The notes under the pieces were generated by a model, which saw nothing but the letters and a program-made list of their open reading frames with translations, did not search any database and was not told where the DNA came from. A program made the translations under genes and the position numbers. A DNA stretch of 64,000 nt from Ailanthus altissimus (lineage: Eukaryota; Streptophyta; Magnoliopsida; Sapindales; Simaroubaceae): assembly GCA_946807835.1 (NCBI GenBank), contig OX327697.1, positions 8,013,001 through 8,077,000 on the forward strand, given 5' to 3'. Below, piece after piece: positions 10,578-23,454 of the stretch (position 1 is the stretch's first letter; every line of letters begins with the position of its first letter).

Positions 10578-13237
10578 CAACCACTTTTATAATCGATTCC
10601 CCTACTCTTTCCCCTGCCCCTGCCATAGCTATAACTACTACCCTTGGCCATAGCACTGCCACTCCCTTTGTATCTCCTCCTAACCCAAGATATGAAACTG
10701 CCGTTAACTCAGCCTTAGTCCAAATGTAAGACATTGATTTAAGGGACCTTTGCTCTTAAATGTACCAAGGTTCCTAACAACAACACCACCACCATTACAC
10801 TTCAGTCAGTCCCACTCTTACCAATGGCCAAGAATCTTAAGTGTACTAAGCTCGTATTGAAACACCAATAGCCCTAACACAGCCACACCAACAAAATTAC
10901 CTAAGCAACCTAAAAATTCCCAATATTTCAAGAAGCCCAAAAATGTAACACAACACAAGCCCACAAAATACAATACAACCAAGGCCCTAAAATAAAATAT
11001 AGCTCAAACCTAAAAATGCACTAGAACCTTAGCACCTTTTATAAGAAAGCAATATGGTAAGACAATGACCAAAATGAGAAAGATGTTGATCAAAATGGGG
11101 TAAATGATCAAGTGAGTGACAGTGAAAGTGAAGCTCACTATCCACTAACAAGCTACTAATATGATGATAGATATAGTTGCCTAATCTCCTCATCAGATAA
11201 AACTTTTGCAATCAGAGATTTTGTTAGGTCATTTGGTAGAGATTACTTTCCTGAAGGTCATAAGCAGAAGGTAACTTGCATATAGGATAGGAGTTTAATG
11301 GGGTTCAACATTTTAGAGGTTCTTTAAGAAAATATTGCATCAGGGAAGGATTTAAAGTGGTGTAATTTAAAAATTATTTTTAGAGGTTTAAGGAATTTAT
11401 AAAGAGCCAGGATGCCCATGGTTCATCTTTACATCAAAAGTAAAATCTAGCAGTGTGTTCAGAATACAACAGCTATAAGAAGAGCATACTTATAATAGAG
11501 TGTCCAATATAAAGGAAGGTACTAGTGCTTAGATAGCCTTAAAGTTTATTAATTCTCCGAGAAGTAACCCAACAATGGCACCCAAGGCAATAAGAAATGA
11601 GTTGAAGTAGATGTATTAGGTGTATTGTAGTATGAATATATATATATATATAGATAAAGCTATGGCATTGAAGCAAAACTCTGAGAGCATAAATCTTCTT
11701 AGCAAAGACTTAGAGATTATGCTTCAGTATTGATGGAGAGGAAGCCAAGTATACTTGTTAAGATACAATTTAATATTAGCATTGAGGATGGTCTAATTAG
11801 AGTTCAGATATTTATGTTCAGTTTTCTAACTTTAAGAGATTGATTTCTTCAAGGTTGTAAAGGGTTTACAAGATTATATAGATGTCATTTGAAGGCCTAT
11901 TTTAGAAGAGTTATGTTATCTACTGTCAGTTTGGATGCTAATAATAAGATTTTCCCTTAGTTGTGTGTGTGGCTGAGATGGAAAATAGAGATTCATGGTG
12001 TCGGTTCCTAGAGATTCTTAGGCAGTGGTTGAACATTGCTAATATCTAGTCAGTTACTTTTATGACTGGCAAGCAAAATGGGATACTATGAGCATTAACA
12101 TTTTATTACCTTAGATCTCTAATAATATATTATGCCAGACACATCATTCTAATTTCAGGACACAATGGCCAGATCAGAGATTCAGGCCTTTGTTTTGAAA
12201 GAAAGCAAGAGCAACTAAGAAATTAGTATTCAATGAAGTAATGGGTAAAATTAAGAATGCTAATATAGAAGTAGTCTTAATTGCCCTTGCTACTAGTGGT
12301 TTAGACATACTTTTTAGCATGAAGTAAAATGTGAACATGTGACAATAAAATGATAGAGTCATGGAATAGTTGGTTAATTATTCACAGAGGTTTAACTATT
12401 TTGCATCTACTAAAGTTAATAAGAAGAAAAATAATGAAAAGACTGAGAAAAAAACACCAAACAACATAGAAATGAAAGAGAGAATTTCCACTAAGTATTA
12501 AAAGTAAGTTGATTCATTCAAGAAATACAGAGAGGTTTATGAATATATAGATGCTACTGGAATAAAGTTTGAGTTTATGGATGGTCACTATACCTTTAAT
12601 GTAGATTTAAAGAAGAAAATATGTGACTATGGTGCCTACAAAGTTAGTGGCATCCCATGCAGCCATATTTTGCCTTGTTTGCATCATAAGAAAAAGCCAA
12701 TAGAAACTTATATAGATCCTAAGCTTAATATTGAGGCATACTTGAAAATATATGTTAGTGTGATTCATATTCTACCTAATTAGTCAAATTTTCCAATACT
12801 TGAAGGCCCATAAATTGAACCATCTCAAAAAAGAAAGAAGGTTGGTAGGCATAAAACTAGTGGAAAGAGGCAATTAGAGAAGAGGTTGGATAAGCAAGAT
12901 ATGAATAAAAGAAGTGCCATGAGATGTGGTAAGTGCAACCAATTTGACGATAACAAAAAGAGCTGCAAACACTAACCTCCAGCAAGTTAGGCAATTATCA
13001 TTGCCAATTTATTAGTTATGTTAATTTTTAATTATTTTAACATAATTTAATTTGTTCATTTCAGAGGAACTAGAATCTTTCGTCAATGTTGAAACAAATT
13101 CAAGACCTGTAGATGCTAAAGCAAAAGCTTTTAAAGGTGTATATAATATATCAAGAAGACATTTAGAGCTCTTGGGAGGAGCAAAGCCCACTGCACTGCT
13201 CAAAAAGATGGGAATGGACAGAAGCAACTCAAATTAA
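10578..13237 (+). pseudogene. MULE transposase relic (MULE domain, SWIM finger, zinc knuckle)
   Basis: This encodes the bulk of a MuDR-type transposase, which cuts and moves DNA between terminal inverted repeats in the nucleus. Order: a Pro/Thr-rich linker (10,590-10,730); an acidic stretch DSESEAHYPLTSY (about 11,115); a DNA-binding-like part; the MULE catalytic domain at about 11,840-12,050 with LSTVSLDANNKIFPLVVCVA and SWCRFLEIL; a SWIM finger at about 12,610-12,690 with GAYKVSGIPCSHILPCLHH; and a knuckle CGKCNQFDDNKKSC near 12,930. The first catalytic Asp of the usual DGCHLK motif reads YRCHLK (about 11,876), and SWIM CxC reads CDY, so both sites are damaged. Many stops are present. A final 61-codon open frame (13,055-13,237) follows a possible intron from about 12,985 to 13,064 (GT...TTTCAG). 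Confidence 0.85.
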
Positions 13238-14204
13238 TTTTTAAAACACATATATTTCATTACTTAATTTCAAATTTTATGGTGCACTATATTTTTAATC
13301 TGATTATAAGGCACATAGCCAATCCAAAAAAAACTCTAACGTGAATACTACTATAATAGTCAAAGTAAAAAACTATTGTTTGGTCATTGCATCATTAATT
13401 ACATGACTTTTAATATGAGGTTCCTGATCTGGGGCATAAGCATTAGATACTCTTCCCTGTTTTGATCATTAAAAGTTGCATTCCCATTAAAACTTGAAAA
13501 ACTTGCAACTTCTACACATGCACTAAAATGTAGCTTATTTGGGTTCTCTTTATAATAATATGCCAACAAACGATTTTTTATTGCATTGATAAATTCTATT
13601 TTGAAAAATTATTTAGTGACCATTTACTCGATCAAAGGTGCTTTTAAACCTAATTGGTTGTCCACTAGCTATCAAACTTTGTTGCATAATTGCAGATTTT
13701 GTGTATGGGATAAACTGATAACTATTGATAAAGTTTCTTTTTTATGTATGGGATAAACTAATAACTGTCATAGATTTTGCTTTCTAGACCTAAGATTACT
13801 ATTTGATAACTATTGATAAAGTTTCTTTTGTAGGTTAAAAGCTGACAATTTATTTTTTTATAAGGAACTAATGAAGATTTTAGGTTGCTTTAATTTCTTT
13901 TTGGGTTGTATTTATTTGTTAAAGAAAAGTTTTCAACCTATTTATATCCGTAAAAATTGCAAGCAAAGTAGCCTATGTTCACAACAAAAAATAATAGTTA
14001 TAAACAGCTCTGAAAAGGGCTAATATTAAGGGAAAAATTATAATTTTATTCCTCTATAATTTGAGTAATGTTTACGTTGCTAAGGATTTTTTATCCTTTA
14101 AACTAATAATTTGTGCTAATGTGCTAGTCAATTTAAACATCAAAAGTAACATTTTTAACCACCAAAAGCAAAATTGATAGTACGCCAAAATAACTGTATG
14201 TTTG

Positions 14205-14310
14205 TCAACTTAAATATATGTCATTAATAGAAGAGGACAAAATTAGATAATTTAAAATAAGAGGGACAAAATTGAGTAATGGATCAAAAATTATGCACAA
14301 ATTCCTAAGC
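14205..14310 (-). repeat. MULE right terminal inverted repeat
   Basis: The reverse complement shares CTAATTTTGTCC and TTTAAGTTGACAAA with the left end at about 1,905-1,962. A third, diverged copy of the same end is at 39,609-39,689. The outer limit is uncertain by about 20 bp. Between 13,240 and 14,200 I see only AT-rich non-coding sequence. Confidence 0.65.
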
Positions 14311-14610
14311 CAAAACAATTAGTGGTATCTATAGTGGTGGGCCTCGAAAATGAAATCGCTAAAAGCCCAAATTCAAAATTAACTCCCATAATCAGATAAT
14401 TAATAACACACGTAACTACCAAAACGAGGATCAGAAGAGTCGAGAGAAAGGCAACATACTAAAACGATAATGGAAAAGATAACTTACTAAGCCTCAGTAT
14501 CGGGACTAATAATCTACAGAGTATAAGAGTATAAAGACAAGAATTTAGTCTTTTCTTTTAGCCTAAAATTATTCAAATTTTAATTTATATTTTATTACAC
14601 AAGATCAATT

Positions 14611-16526
14611 TGTTAAGATTGTGCCTACGTGCCATTTCAGTTTGTATAAATATTTGATATATATACAGTGTATATTTTGTTATATTGTTAATTACTTCTT
14701 AATAATATAGTTCAATGCTTGTTACGCTGCAAGCTCTGTATTATTTGAAAGAGTTCAAATAAGGTCTAATGAAGTTTAGACTAATGCTAAAAGTTAGCAA
14801 ATATTCTAAGAGTTGGAACATTGTTTGTAATGGGATAAAGACCTCAGAATATACTTATAATGACATAGTTGCAAGAGTTGCAATGGGTTGCTAGGATGTG
14901 TCATTATGCAAGCATGTTCTTAAATATATTATTCCTGATCTATTTCTACTAATGCAGGTCTGTTGGTAGATCCCATTAATTCACATATATCAGTATATGT
15001 ATATATCTGTAAGGTATAGATGATCGTTTCTACCTGACTATGATCTTGGAGATTGTATAGGTATATGGGTATTTAGTTAGGACTGAGTACTGAACAGACT
15101 CATGAGGACCCCAATAGACATTCTATGTTGCTATCAATAGAAGGTCCTCTCGAGAGGATCATAAATACTATTCAACTCGAAAGGACCTTCCATCTTTTAT
15201 GGTCTCACCACTGGTTGTTGTTAGGTATGGTCTGATGCTCATAGAGTCCAGTGTGTGCAGATATGAGATCCATCAGCTTATCTCAAGAAAGTCTTATGGT
15301 CATAAGCCGTGAACCCGGGAAAGGAGTTTCCATAAGGTTAAACAATATGGCAAAGAATTTGTTGATATTGTTAAGTGAAATACCATTATGGAGATAAGTT
15401 TATGGATGAGCACATAGAGATTTGTCTGTATTGATCTATGTCCCCGTACATCCAAGATATATATGATAGAAAGACTATACATATGCATTGTAACCTTAAC
15501 TTGTATGGTTCAACGCATTTATTTGTAATATCCGTGACGTGTGCATAAGGCATTGCTCACGGACTTATAGAATAGTTCCATTTGACGAATCAGGCATGGA
15601 CCTAAGGAGTCTCGCGATATGAATTGTACTCGTTGTGCATTAGGGCAGAGTACTGGATTAAATTGTTTAATCTAGTAATATCCAGCACTACTATAAAAAT
15701 ACGTGCGTGTCCGTATTTAAGTATTAAATATAATAATTAGTTAATAATTATTATTCACTAATTGTATGATGATGCGTCACGTATTATGAACCCTCGGTTG
15801 AGTTTACCCAAGTGTGAGATTTTGTAGAACCTGTTAAGAGATAAACTTGGTAACTATTTATAAAGGGTAAAAAGGTTATTTTATACAATAATTATTTAAT
15901 TGTTAAATAATAATAATATCTCATTTAAATATAATATTATATTATTTAATAATATTATATATATTAATACTTGATAATTGTCATGCATTTATATATATAA
16001 TATTTATTTTATTATTTTATTATTGTTAATTGCCCTTAATGGTTAAATATTATTATAATGAGATATATATGTGTGTGTGAGCAACGGGAAAGAGTGAGAA
16101 GAGAATTTGCAATTGTTGCTTCTCTTTGATTTCCCATTTTGCTCTCTAAGAGGAAAAGTAATTTGTTGCTTCATTTCCATTTTTGTTTCCTTTGAAAGAA
16201 AAGGAAAAAAAATATTTTTAAAGATTAAAGATTAATTTCATGCTAAATTAAAGAGTTATTGTTTTAATTCGTCAAATTCACCAAATTAATGATTAAAGCT
16301 ATTTAAAAGTAGGACTCTAGGCAAACTCTCAATAGACATGTGTAAAATATTACATATTTTATTAATTTTTTAATTTTATTTTTGATATATTAATTTGATT
16401 ATTATATTTTTTTTATGTTGATTGTATGATTTAAATATTTTGTTATGTCAAATATATATAAGATACATGTTTTATATAATAAATATTGTTATACATGCAT
16501 ACACTTATATATATTTGATCCTAACA
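14611..16526 (+). repeat. Solo LTR, Copia-type 'GGTGCTTAC' family, 1.9 kb
   Basis: Begins TGTTAAGATTGTGCC and ends GATCCTAACA, giving matching inverted tips. Flanks are CAATT and CCATT, a near-perfect 5-bp target duplication. There is no primer site or coding region attached, so it is a solo LTR left by recombination. The interior matches, in part, LTRs at 30,055-34,967, 41,391-43,130, 44,100-48,990 and 55,603-57,721 (for example a region like AGAGGACCTTC...CTACTCAACTCGA). The sequence at 14,311-14,610 before it holds nothing I recognise. Confidence 0.75.
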
Positions 16527-17823
16527 CCATTATTTACGTATAGGACCATTAGTAACATACATTAAGAGCACATACTTAGAATACTTATAATAGGACTGTG
16601 CATAAAAATGAGAATCTAAATGTTTTTATTGTAAAGAAAGGCGCATTGATGTATCTCTTTATATTGTAGGAGGATCACATGTCGTTCTGAACATATTTAT
16701 AAGGAGAAATTGTATATCTCATAAGAAAATCTAAAGAGAATCGTATTGAATAAGGACACGATAAACAACCAATCTGATAAATAAATAAAATTAATAGATT
16801 CTGCATGTCTCTTATGTATAATTAATATTAAAATATTATTTAATAAAAGTTTTGAACATTCCTAATATATTGTATTTTATAGAGAAATTGACAATTTAGT
16901 TTTTATATTTTTCTTAAATTATTTATTAGGTCCCCATCTTTTTTCAATATTATGATTTGTTCTTATTATCAAGGAATAGCAAAATGCCTTGTAGAGAAGG
17001 GACTTACGGGACTTGTCTGAGGTATAGATAAGGTAATTTTTATAAAAATATAATAAGATATAAAAAATATTATTTTTTAAATTATTAGTGGGATGGAGTC
17101 TTTTTGCTCCTTTTTTTAATATATTAAATATAATTTTTTAAAATAAATTTATATATTAAATAATTTATCATTTCTTATTTTATAATTTATATTTAACTAG
17201 GGCATGCTTTACTAATATATTTTTATTAATAGAAATAAAATCTATATAATTAAAACTCCTAAAATCTAATTTTCTTCTTTATTGTAAACAACAAAAAGAT
17301 TTTTGTTTCAAATTGGGTGATCATTGATTTTAATGATAATATGAAATAATTAATATGAAAATCAATAATATTAAACATTAAAATATTATTTAAATTCTTA
17401 TTTTTACTTTTTTTTTATTTGTTATTTATTTACTAATTACTATTCATATTATTTAAATTATATCATTATAATTTGTTAGTTTGATATTTTTATTTAAATC
17501 ATAATATAGATTAAAATTTATATTATTAAAATTTGTGAACATAAATTAATATTTAATATTAATATATAAAAAATTAAAAAATGAGATAGAATGAAAAAGA
17601 TATTTTCTACATGGGAAGTCTCCAATCCGCTCGTTAAATTTTTTAAAAAATAAGGTTTAAAAGGTCTCAGCTCCGTTGCTATCCTTATTATCATTTAAAG
17701 TATTCTCAAAGGCATTAAAATGAACCCGTGTACAATGTTTTAACTACTAAAAAAAAAGATAGAAGGCTAATATTAATGGAATGTGACAAACTCTTGTTCC
17801 CACAGGCATATCCCCAAAATCCT
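16527..17823. other. AT-rich intergenic DNA
   Basis: No open frame, repeat end or known motif stands out. It is rich in TTA/TAA runs and short homopolymers. It lies between a solo LTR and the LRX pseudogene, so it may include the old promoter region of that gene, but no clear TATA box or conserved element can be assigned. Confidence 0.5.
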
Positions 17824-18600
17824 ATGAAAAAAAAAAAAAGCATTGCTCCTCTTCTATCTCTCTCCTGAAGCCAGACCCATTTCAGCCTCCATTCTTCTTT
17901 TCATCTCAGTTCTCATTCTCGTCTTTCTTGTCACTGTATCGTGCCTTGTGTCACGGGCTGTTTTCGAGACCCTGCGGCTTTAGATGCATTGCGTGTTAAG
18001 CAGCCTAGAAAACTACACAAAGAGAAGAGAAAAGAAGCACACCAAGTGTTTGCACAAATGCTCTCTATATTGCTGAAGAGAAAATAAGTTATGAGATGAA
18101 AAATACAAGTGAGGGTCTCCCCCTTTTTATAGTTGCAGCCCTATACAATCAATGGCTGAGATCTATTTGATCTAACGGTGTATATACAAGATGGGATAAT
18201 ATTCTTTAGAATATTCCTAGATGCTCTCCTACCTATTATGGAAGTCTAACTAGGGTTAACTTCCTTAATAAGTTGCGGGCCAAGCCCGGTACTCCATCCT
18301 AACCAGCGGGTCTTCTAGAAGCTCCGGTCCACGTAGCGCTCCATGGTCCAAGAGGCCTCCAGCAGGCCTAGTCGCGCACCAAGTGCTCGAAAAAATGCTT
18401 GAGAGCACTTGGGGCGTGACACTTGGCTCTACTGAGCAGGTTACCAGCCATTGTGGCTTCATTGATGCTGAAGCCCACTACATCAAGCAACGGCAACTGC
18501 TTTATTACAGAGAAGAGTTTGGTAACACAGGGTAAAAAGTCACGGCAGACCCATCTTCATCCTAACCAAAGGCACATTGTTGAAGACCAAGTATTTAGAG
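17824..18600 (+). pseudogene. LRX-like gene 5' fragment, broken by an LTR
   Basis: Removing the 473-bp insertion at 17,949-18,421 leaves a signal-peptide-like hydrophobic stretch (SASILLFISVLILVFLVTV) joined in frame to GSTEQVTSHCGF, then AEAHYIKQRQLLYYREEF. The last part matches the start of leucine-rich-repeat extensins of the LRX3/4/5 type, cell-wall proteins that bind RALF peptides and control wall expansion. From memory these read ...YIKQRQLLYYRDEFGDRGE. Here the expected Glu codon after the Gly is TAA (18,533-18,535), and the text decays into KVTADPSS. No LRR or Ser-Pro region follows. The ATG at 17,824 precedes a run of 13 A that puts it one base out of frame. It is a truncated, dead copy or a captured gene fragment. 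Confidence 0.65.
17949..18421 (-). mobile_element. 473-bp solo LTR / TRIM-like insertion in the LRX pseudogene
   Basis: Starts TGTCACG and ends CGTGACA, a 7-bp perfect inverted tip, and is flanked by CTTG on both sides. It is GC-richer than its surroundings. On the minus strand it has a TATA-like CTATAAAAAGGGGG near 18,117-18,130, so the LTR probably reads leftward. Short length and lack of coding sequence suit a solo LTR of a small (TRIM-like) element. A 5-bp duplication with one mismatch (CCTTG/CTTGG) is also possible. Confidence 0.7.
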
Positions 18601-20789
18601 TTGGGATACGAAGAATTTCTCGATTTGTTTTTTTTTTTCCTTTTCTTTTCATATCGTTATTAATAAAATTTAGATTAGTATGTTACTGCTAAATTATTCT
18701 GACAATAATTTTGTAATTTTTGGTTGTTTTGGGTGATAAAACAAAAAATTGAAATAAAATTCGAGTTGATTCTTGTCTGTAGTTTGGCTGTTTTGAGTGT
18801 TAATTAAGCAAAAACTTGAAATAAATAATCTGTCATAATTAATTGTCTATTGTGTTTTTGGGAGTTAGTTACTATTTTTAGTTGTTGAGAAGGAGAGCAG
18901 TGGCGTAGAGCAACCACAACCATTCAGTATCCCTCGTAATTTCAGTTTCAACATAATAAGAGTTAGTAATATATAAGAATTAACTTTTTTAATAATGTAT
19001 AGATTAATTCAAATATGATAATATTATTTAAAAAAAACTGAATAACAATATATCCTTATGTAAACTCTATCAAAATATGTTATGGTAATTTGTAGTAATT
19101 TAGATTTTTTTTTAATTACACATTTTTTTCGTAATTTTTTAAATACAAAAGTTTCCAAAGTCGTAGATTATCTTTTTTCTATGTAATTAATGTATTATCT
19201 TTAATTTATTTATTATTTCAATTAAAAAATGAATAGATAATCCATTAATAGATAATCTATATGCAGGAACAATTTTTTTTAAAAAAACATTATAATTATT
19301 TTAATTTAACAACAAGATGGTATAAGAAAAATAGCTTAATCGTAAATTTTCACGGATGTTTTCTGTTAACACCAATAAAGTTTTTATGTTATATCTCCTA
19401 TCAATGTATTATTTATGTGAGCGAGTTGATAAATTGTAAAAGATTTAATTATGTGTTCTTAATTTTTTTCTCTAAAAAAATTCAACCCAAAAGAAACACT
19501 AACGAAGAATAGATAAAAAAGATTCTAAAACCCTTCTTATAGTACAAGAATTTTTATGTTATCAAAACTCTTAATCCTAAAAAGATTAGGAAAAAATAAT
19601 ATCTTTATATTATCTTAATTTAGATAATTAAAAAGATAAATATAATATTATTTTAATTAAATAATTTGGATAATTCATAATTGTCTAATTATTTAATTTA
19701 ATTAAATAATCTAATTATTTATTTAATTCTATAACTATTATAGATTGGGTCAATAATTGATTGAGCCCAATAAATTTAATTAAATTAAATATGGCCAATA
19801 AAATTAATTAATTAGTTCTAATAATTTTAAGCAAATTAAACTTAGGTCAATTAATATTTTAAATTCAATAATTAATTCAATAGTTTATTTTAATATTTAT
19901 GGAGCCAGCATGGAGACCTAATGGACCTAAAAAATTAAGCTCTAATAATTAAATTATTTAATTAAACTCTTTAATTAATATAATTTTATTTATTAACTTT
20001 ATATTACTCTATTAAAAATATAAAACTGAAATCTTAATTTTGCAGATAAATTATAAAATAAAAAACTATCTTCGTTCATTTAATAATCATTTCATATAGA
20101 TCGACCCTCCACAAATGTTCACAATTAGAGCTAAGTTGAGTGTCCGTTGACCTCTCTAATTACATCTTTATCCTAGATCCGCATTGATTCTCTTTTGAAC
20201 ATTTAACTTGTGAAAATTCACAAATTTATTATTTTTTTTAACTCTTAAAGAAAATTGAGCGCTCATTATATTTAAGACCAAAATCAATTATTAATGGAAC
20301 AACTTATCTAACTTCTTCTCAGAATGAGTGGATTCCATATTAGTGAGAAATGTTTCCAGCCATCTATTTTGTTATATTTATAAAATATTTAGTAATTGAC
20401 TGAAATCTTTAACTGAAACAACTCACCCTGAGTTTTCTAGGAATTCAGGACAAATCCTTACTTATTCCTCTTTAGTAAATGACATAGTCATCAAAATCAG
20501 TGGTTTTTTTTAACAATCTGATACAGTTTCCTTACCTATCATATTTTATTCGCTTGCAATATTCAACTTATCACACATCAATAAATAATTATCCATAACT
20601 TCTAACTTATTATTATTTATCATTGATATGAGTAGTACTCATCTTCCACAAATTAAACACTGTCATACCAATACTCAAAATTATACATTTAATGCTGAAT
20701 ACACAAGATTAAATAATTATCAAGTAATGTAACTCTATTACCACTATATAAATATACTAATATTGAAATTAATGACTTCTCATACTAGT
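18601..20789. other. AT-rich non-coding DNA with LTR-like remnants
   Basis: No gene is readable. The segment 20,270-20,412 (GTGAGAAATGTTTCCAGCC...) is a diverged copy of 24,143-24,285 (GTGAGAAATGTTCCCAATC...), so part of this is old retroelement sequence related to the duplicated LTR region at 23.4-25 kb. The rest (18,600-20,000) is low-complexity AT-rich DNA. The 83-codon open frame at 19,261-19,512 has no recognisable features. Confidence 0.45.
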
Positions 20790-23449
20790 GTTTGGCTTAA
20801 ACTCTACTAAATTAATTAGTTCCTACAATATCCTAAAGGGGGAAATATAATAAATAAAAAAAATAGAGTGAGTCGATTGACCCAATGAGTGGCAGCAATT
20901 AAAAATATATAGAAAAATATTTTTAAAACATATGATAAAAACATAAATAGCATTTCTCTTACTATTCATTATGGAAAACAAATAAATTGCATAAAATGAT
21001 ATTTACTTAAAGCATATAAAATCTCTGTGTAAAATCGCTTACCATAGAAAATATATTTTCCAATCTCATAATTCAATAATATAAACTACATTAAATCATG
21101 TTCTCAATAGGAATCCAAAATATTCTATCATACATTTTCTTAACTGAGTATGGTCAAGCACAATTGATATTTAAAATATTATATATTATTATTTATATAG
21201 AAAATTACACTAAACTAGTACTTAGGAAAATAATCTTGTCGTACCCAGAATATCTCTCAGGTAGAGCATTGGACGTACTCATCTTATATCTCATCTCATA
21301 TACTCGTTGTACGCATGTGTAGAGCAAACTAACTCTCAAAGAGAAAAGCGCCTATACACACGGCCCAAAGCCTATGTGTATGTATAGACGGGCCCTAAAG
21401 GCCTCAATCTCATATCTGAATGAGGAAGGGTACAACCTAGTGGTTTCAAAACTATTTTCTTTATACTTATAATATACCATAGTATCATATTTCATACTCT
21501 TTAAACTCAAACCATTTACAAATCATCACTGCTAGTATAAGAAAAATACAATCTCAGGATAAACAGTTTAAGAGCCAAAAATATCTTACGAATAATTTCT
21601 CTATAACATAAAATAAATTATTTCATGAAGTAAAGTATAATTCAAGATAAATAATCATTAGGAAAGAATATACATAAAAGGAAACCATGCTCATCATGCT
21701 TTTAAATTTATTTTTCTAGAATCATAGAATAAAATCATAAAAAAGGAGTTTAAGTGTCCACTCACAAAACTTTGCGCCATTATCTAATTACACATCAAGC
21801 GTTTCTTCCATGATAGGGGTTTTAACTTATGAGTTCAAATGGAATTTTGCATTCCTTAACCAAAATCCTAGAACTAAACTTCTAGAGGTCCTAAACTAAT
21901 TTTAAATCAATAATTTAACCTAATAAAGAAATAAAGAATTTGAGTTCGGATCATAATCCAAGACTTAGAATTTCTAAGAAAAATCCGTCAATTATAACCA
22001 CTAGTACTCAACAAAATTTATTTATTTTCTTACACAACAAACAATATCCATATACCACAAATCCGAGTATATCATTCATAATACATAGTAATTATCATAA
22101 AACAACTTCAAAGTTTATCTCCTTCAAAATCTATAAAGTCACATAGTTATTAAAACTTTATGAAATCATTGTAGAATTACTCATGACAAATATCTTAGTC
22201 CATAATAAATCATTCAAGGGTAAATCATTAAGGAAATATTTTAAAATAGAATTTGTTACAAACATTTCATAATTTGTCAACAAATTCCTGCATTGAGACC
22301 ACTTTACTTAGAAACTCATAACAACTCGAAAATAATGAATTAAATAATGATATTTAGATATGTAATACTAGACATCTATAAATATAATATTCCAAAAAAT
22401 TATAATTTTATAAAATTAATTAGTAAATCAAAATAAAATTTTCATTTGGTTATGCTACAAAAACAGGAGATTCTCATATTTTATACTTATTTTAAAAATA
22501 ATTACTAAAAATTGAATTTGTAGACTTTGTAACCAATTAAAAATTTTATATGACCATAAACATGTATAATTTAATATCTTTAAATATTAAAATCAAAATC
22601 AAATTATAACATTTTTATAAAGTTTTCGGACTAAGATATGTCCACGAGGAAACCCGCAATTTATTTGTGAATCTTTCACTAATTCATATGATCATCACTA
22701 ATTTCATAAAATCATCATAATTTTCGAATTTAATAAATTTCTAGATTCAAAATCTAACAAAAAAGATCATACTTATTATTAAATCTACTAAATCCCCAAT
22801 TTAATATTTTTCATAAAATTTTATTTCACCAAAATACAACCCACTCTAAACATAAAATTATCCCAAAAACTTACTAAAACAATTTCCAAAAGAAAATATC
22901 AAATACTAATCAATCCCATTATCATTTTAATGGATTAACCATCAACCCTATACAAACATATAAAAATATTATTAAAAAAAGAGTTTTTAAAATAAAATTA
23001 CTCACCATTAATAGTTCCTCAACTTCCAATATCTCCTTCATCTATTTCCCTTCTCCTTCTTCTTCTTTCTTTTTTTTATTTTTTCTTCTTCTCGACTTCT
23101 CTATATCTCTCCTTCTGCAATTCTTCTTTCTTCCGTTTTCAAAATCAAAACCCAAAAAAGAAAAAACTTAAGAAAAACAATATATTTACATTCTAGTGGC
23201 CGACATGTACACACACATATATATATATATTTTGTTTTTTCTTCTTTCCACCAAATGTCCCCCACTATAACAAAATAACAATATAAATTACTTTTTTTAT
23301 TTAAAAAAAGTCATTAATAATTCACCAACTTCAGCCCACTTGTCTAATAATAAAATATATAAAAATAACCTATAGGCCCCACATATCTAATTTAAATATA
23401 TATATAGTTAAAACAAATAGAAATATAAAAAAAAAATTGGGTGTTATAT
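20790..23449 (-). repeat. Chromovirus-type Gypsy LTR, minus orientation
   Basis: The plus strand ends AAATTGGGTGTTATA at 23,449, so the minus strand begins TATAACACCCAATTT, close to the TGTAACACCC start of many Tekay/Del LTRs. Near the other end are CAATATCCTAAAGGGGG and a GAGTGAGTCGATTGACCC stretch like the 'ACTCACTGAG' part near the end of such LTRs; a relative at 48,118-48,150 reads GCACTCACTGAGCTCC. A pyrimidine tract at 23,030-23,140 would be a purine-rich stretch of the LTR transcript. No coding sequence is attached. The left border is a guess. Confidence 0.5.
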
Positions 23450-23454
23450 TTACA

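Larger units (their letters stand above)
1875..14310 (+). mobile_element. Mutator-like element (MULE), split by a Gypsy insertion
   Basis: The ends carry related inverted repeats. Left, about 1,895-1,965, contains AATTTTGTCCCCTTCTG and TTTAAGTTGACAAA. The reverse complement of about 14,205-14,300 contains AATTTTGTCCTCTTCTA and TTTAAGTTGACAAA. Between them lie transposase pieces at 2,732-3,152 and 10,578-13,237, separated by a retrotransposon at 3,153-10,577. Long inverted ends with an internal MULE transposase, a SWIM zinc finger and a zinc knuckle are the hallmark of autonomous MuDR-type elements. Stops, frameshifts and lost catalytic residues mean it is dead. Outer borders are approximate and I did not find a clear 9-bp target duplication. 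Confidence 0.75.

Noticed and set aside
10516..10734. 72-codon minus-strand open frame
   Set aside because: It is the complement of the Pro/Thr-rich linker of the MULE transposase and the LTR end.
13021..13227. 68-codon minus-strand open frame
   Set aside because: Antisense shadow of the last MULE exon-like frame at 13,055-13,237.
18423..18692. 89-codon open frame starting MALLSRLPAIV
   Set aside because: It is the wrong frame of the LRX-like fragment; the LRX frame reads AEAHYIKQRQLLYY.
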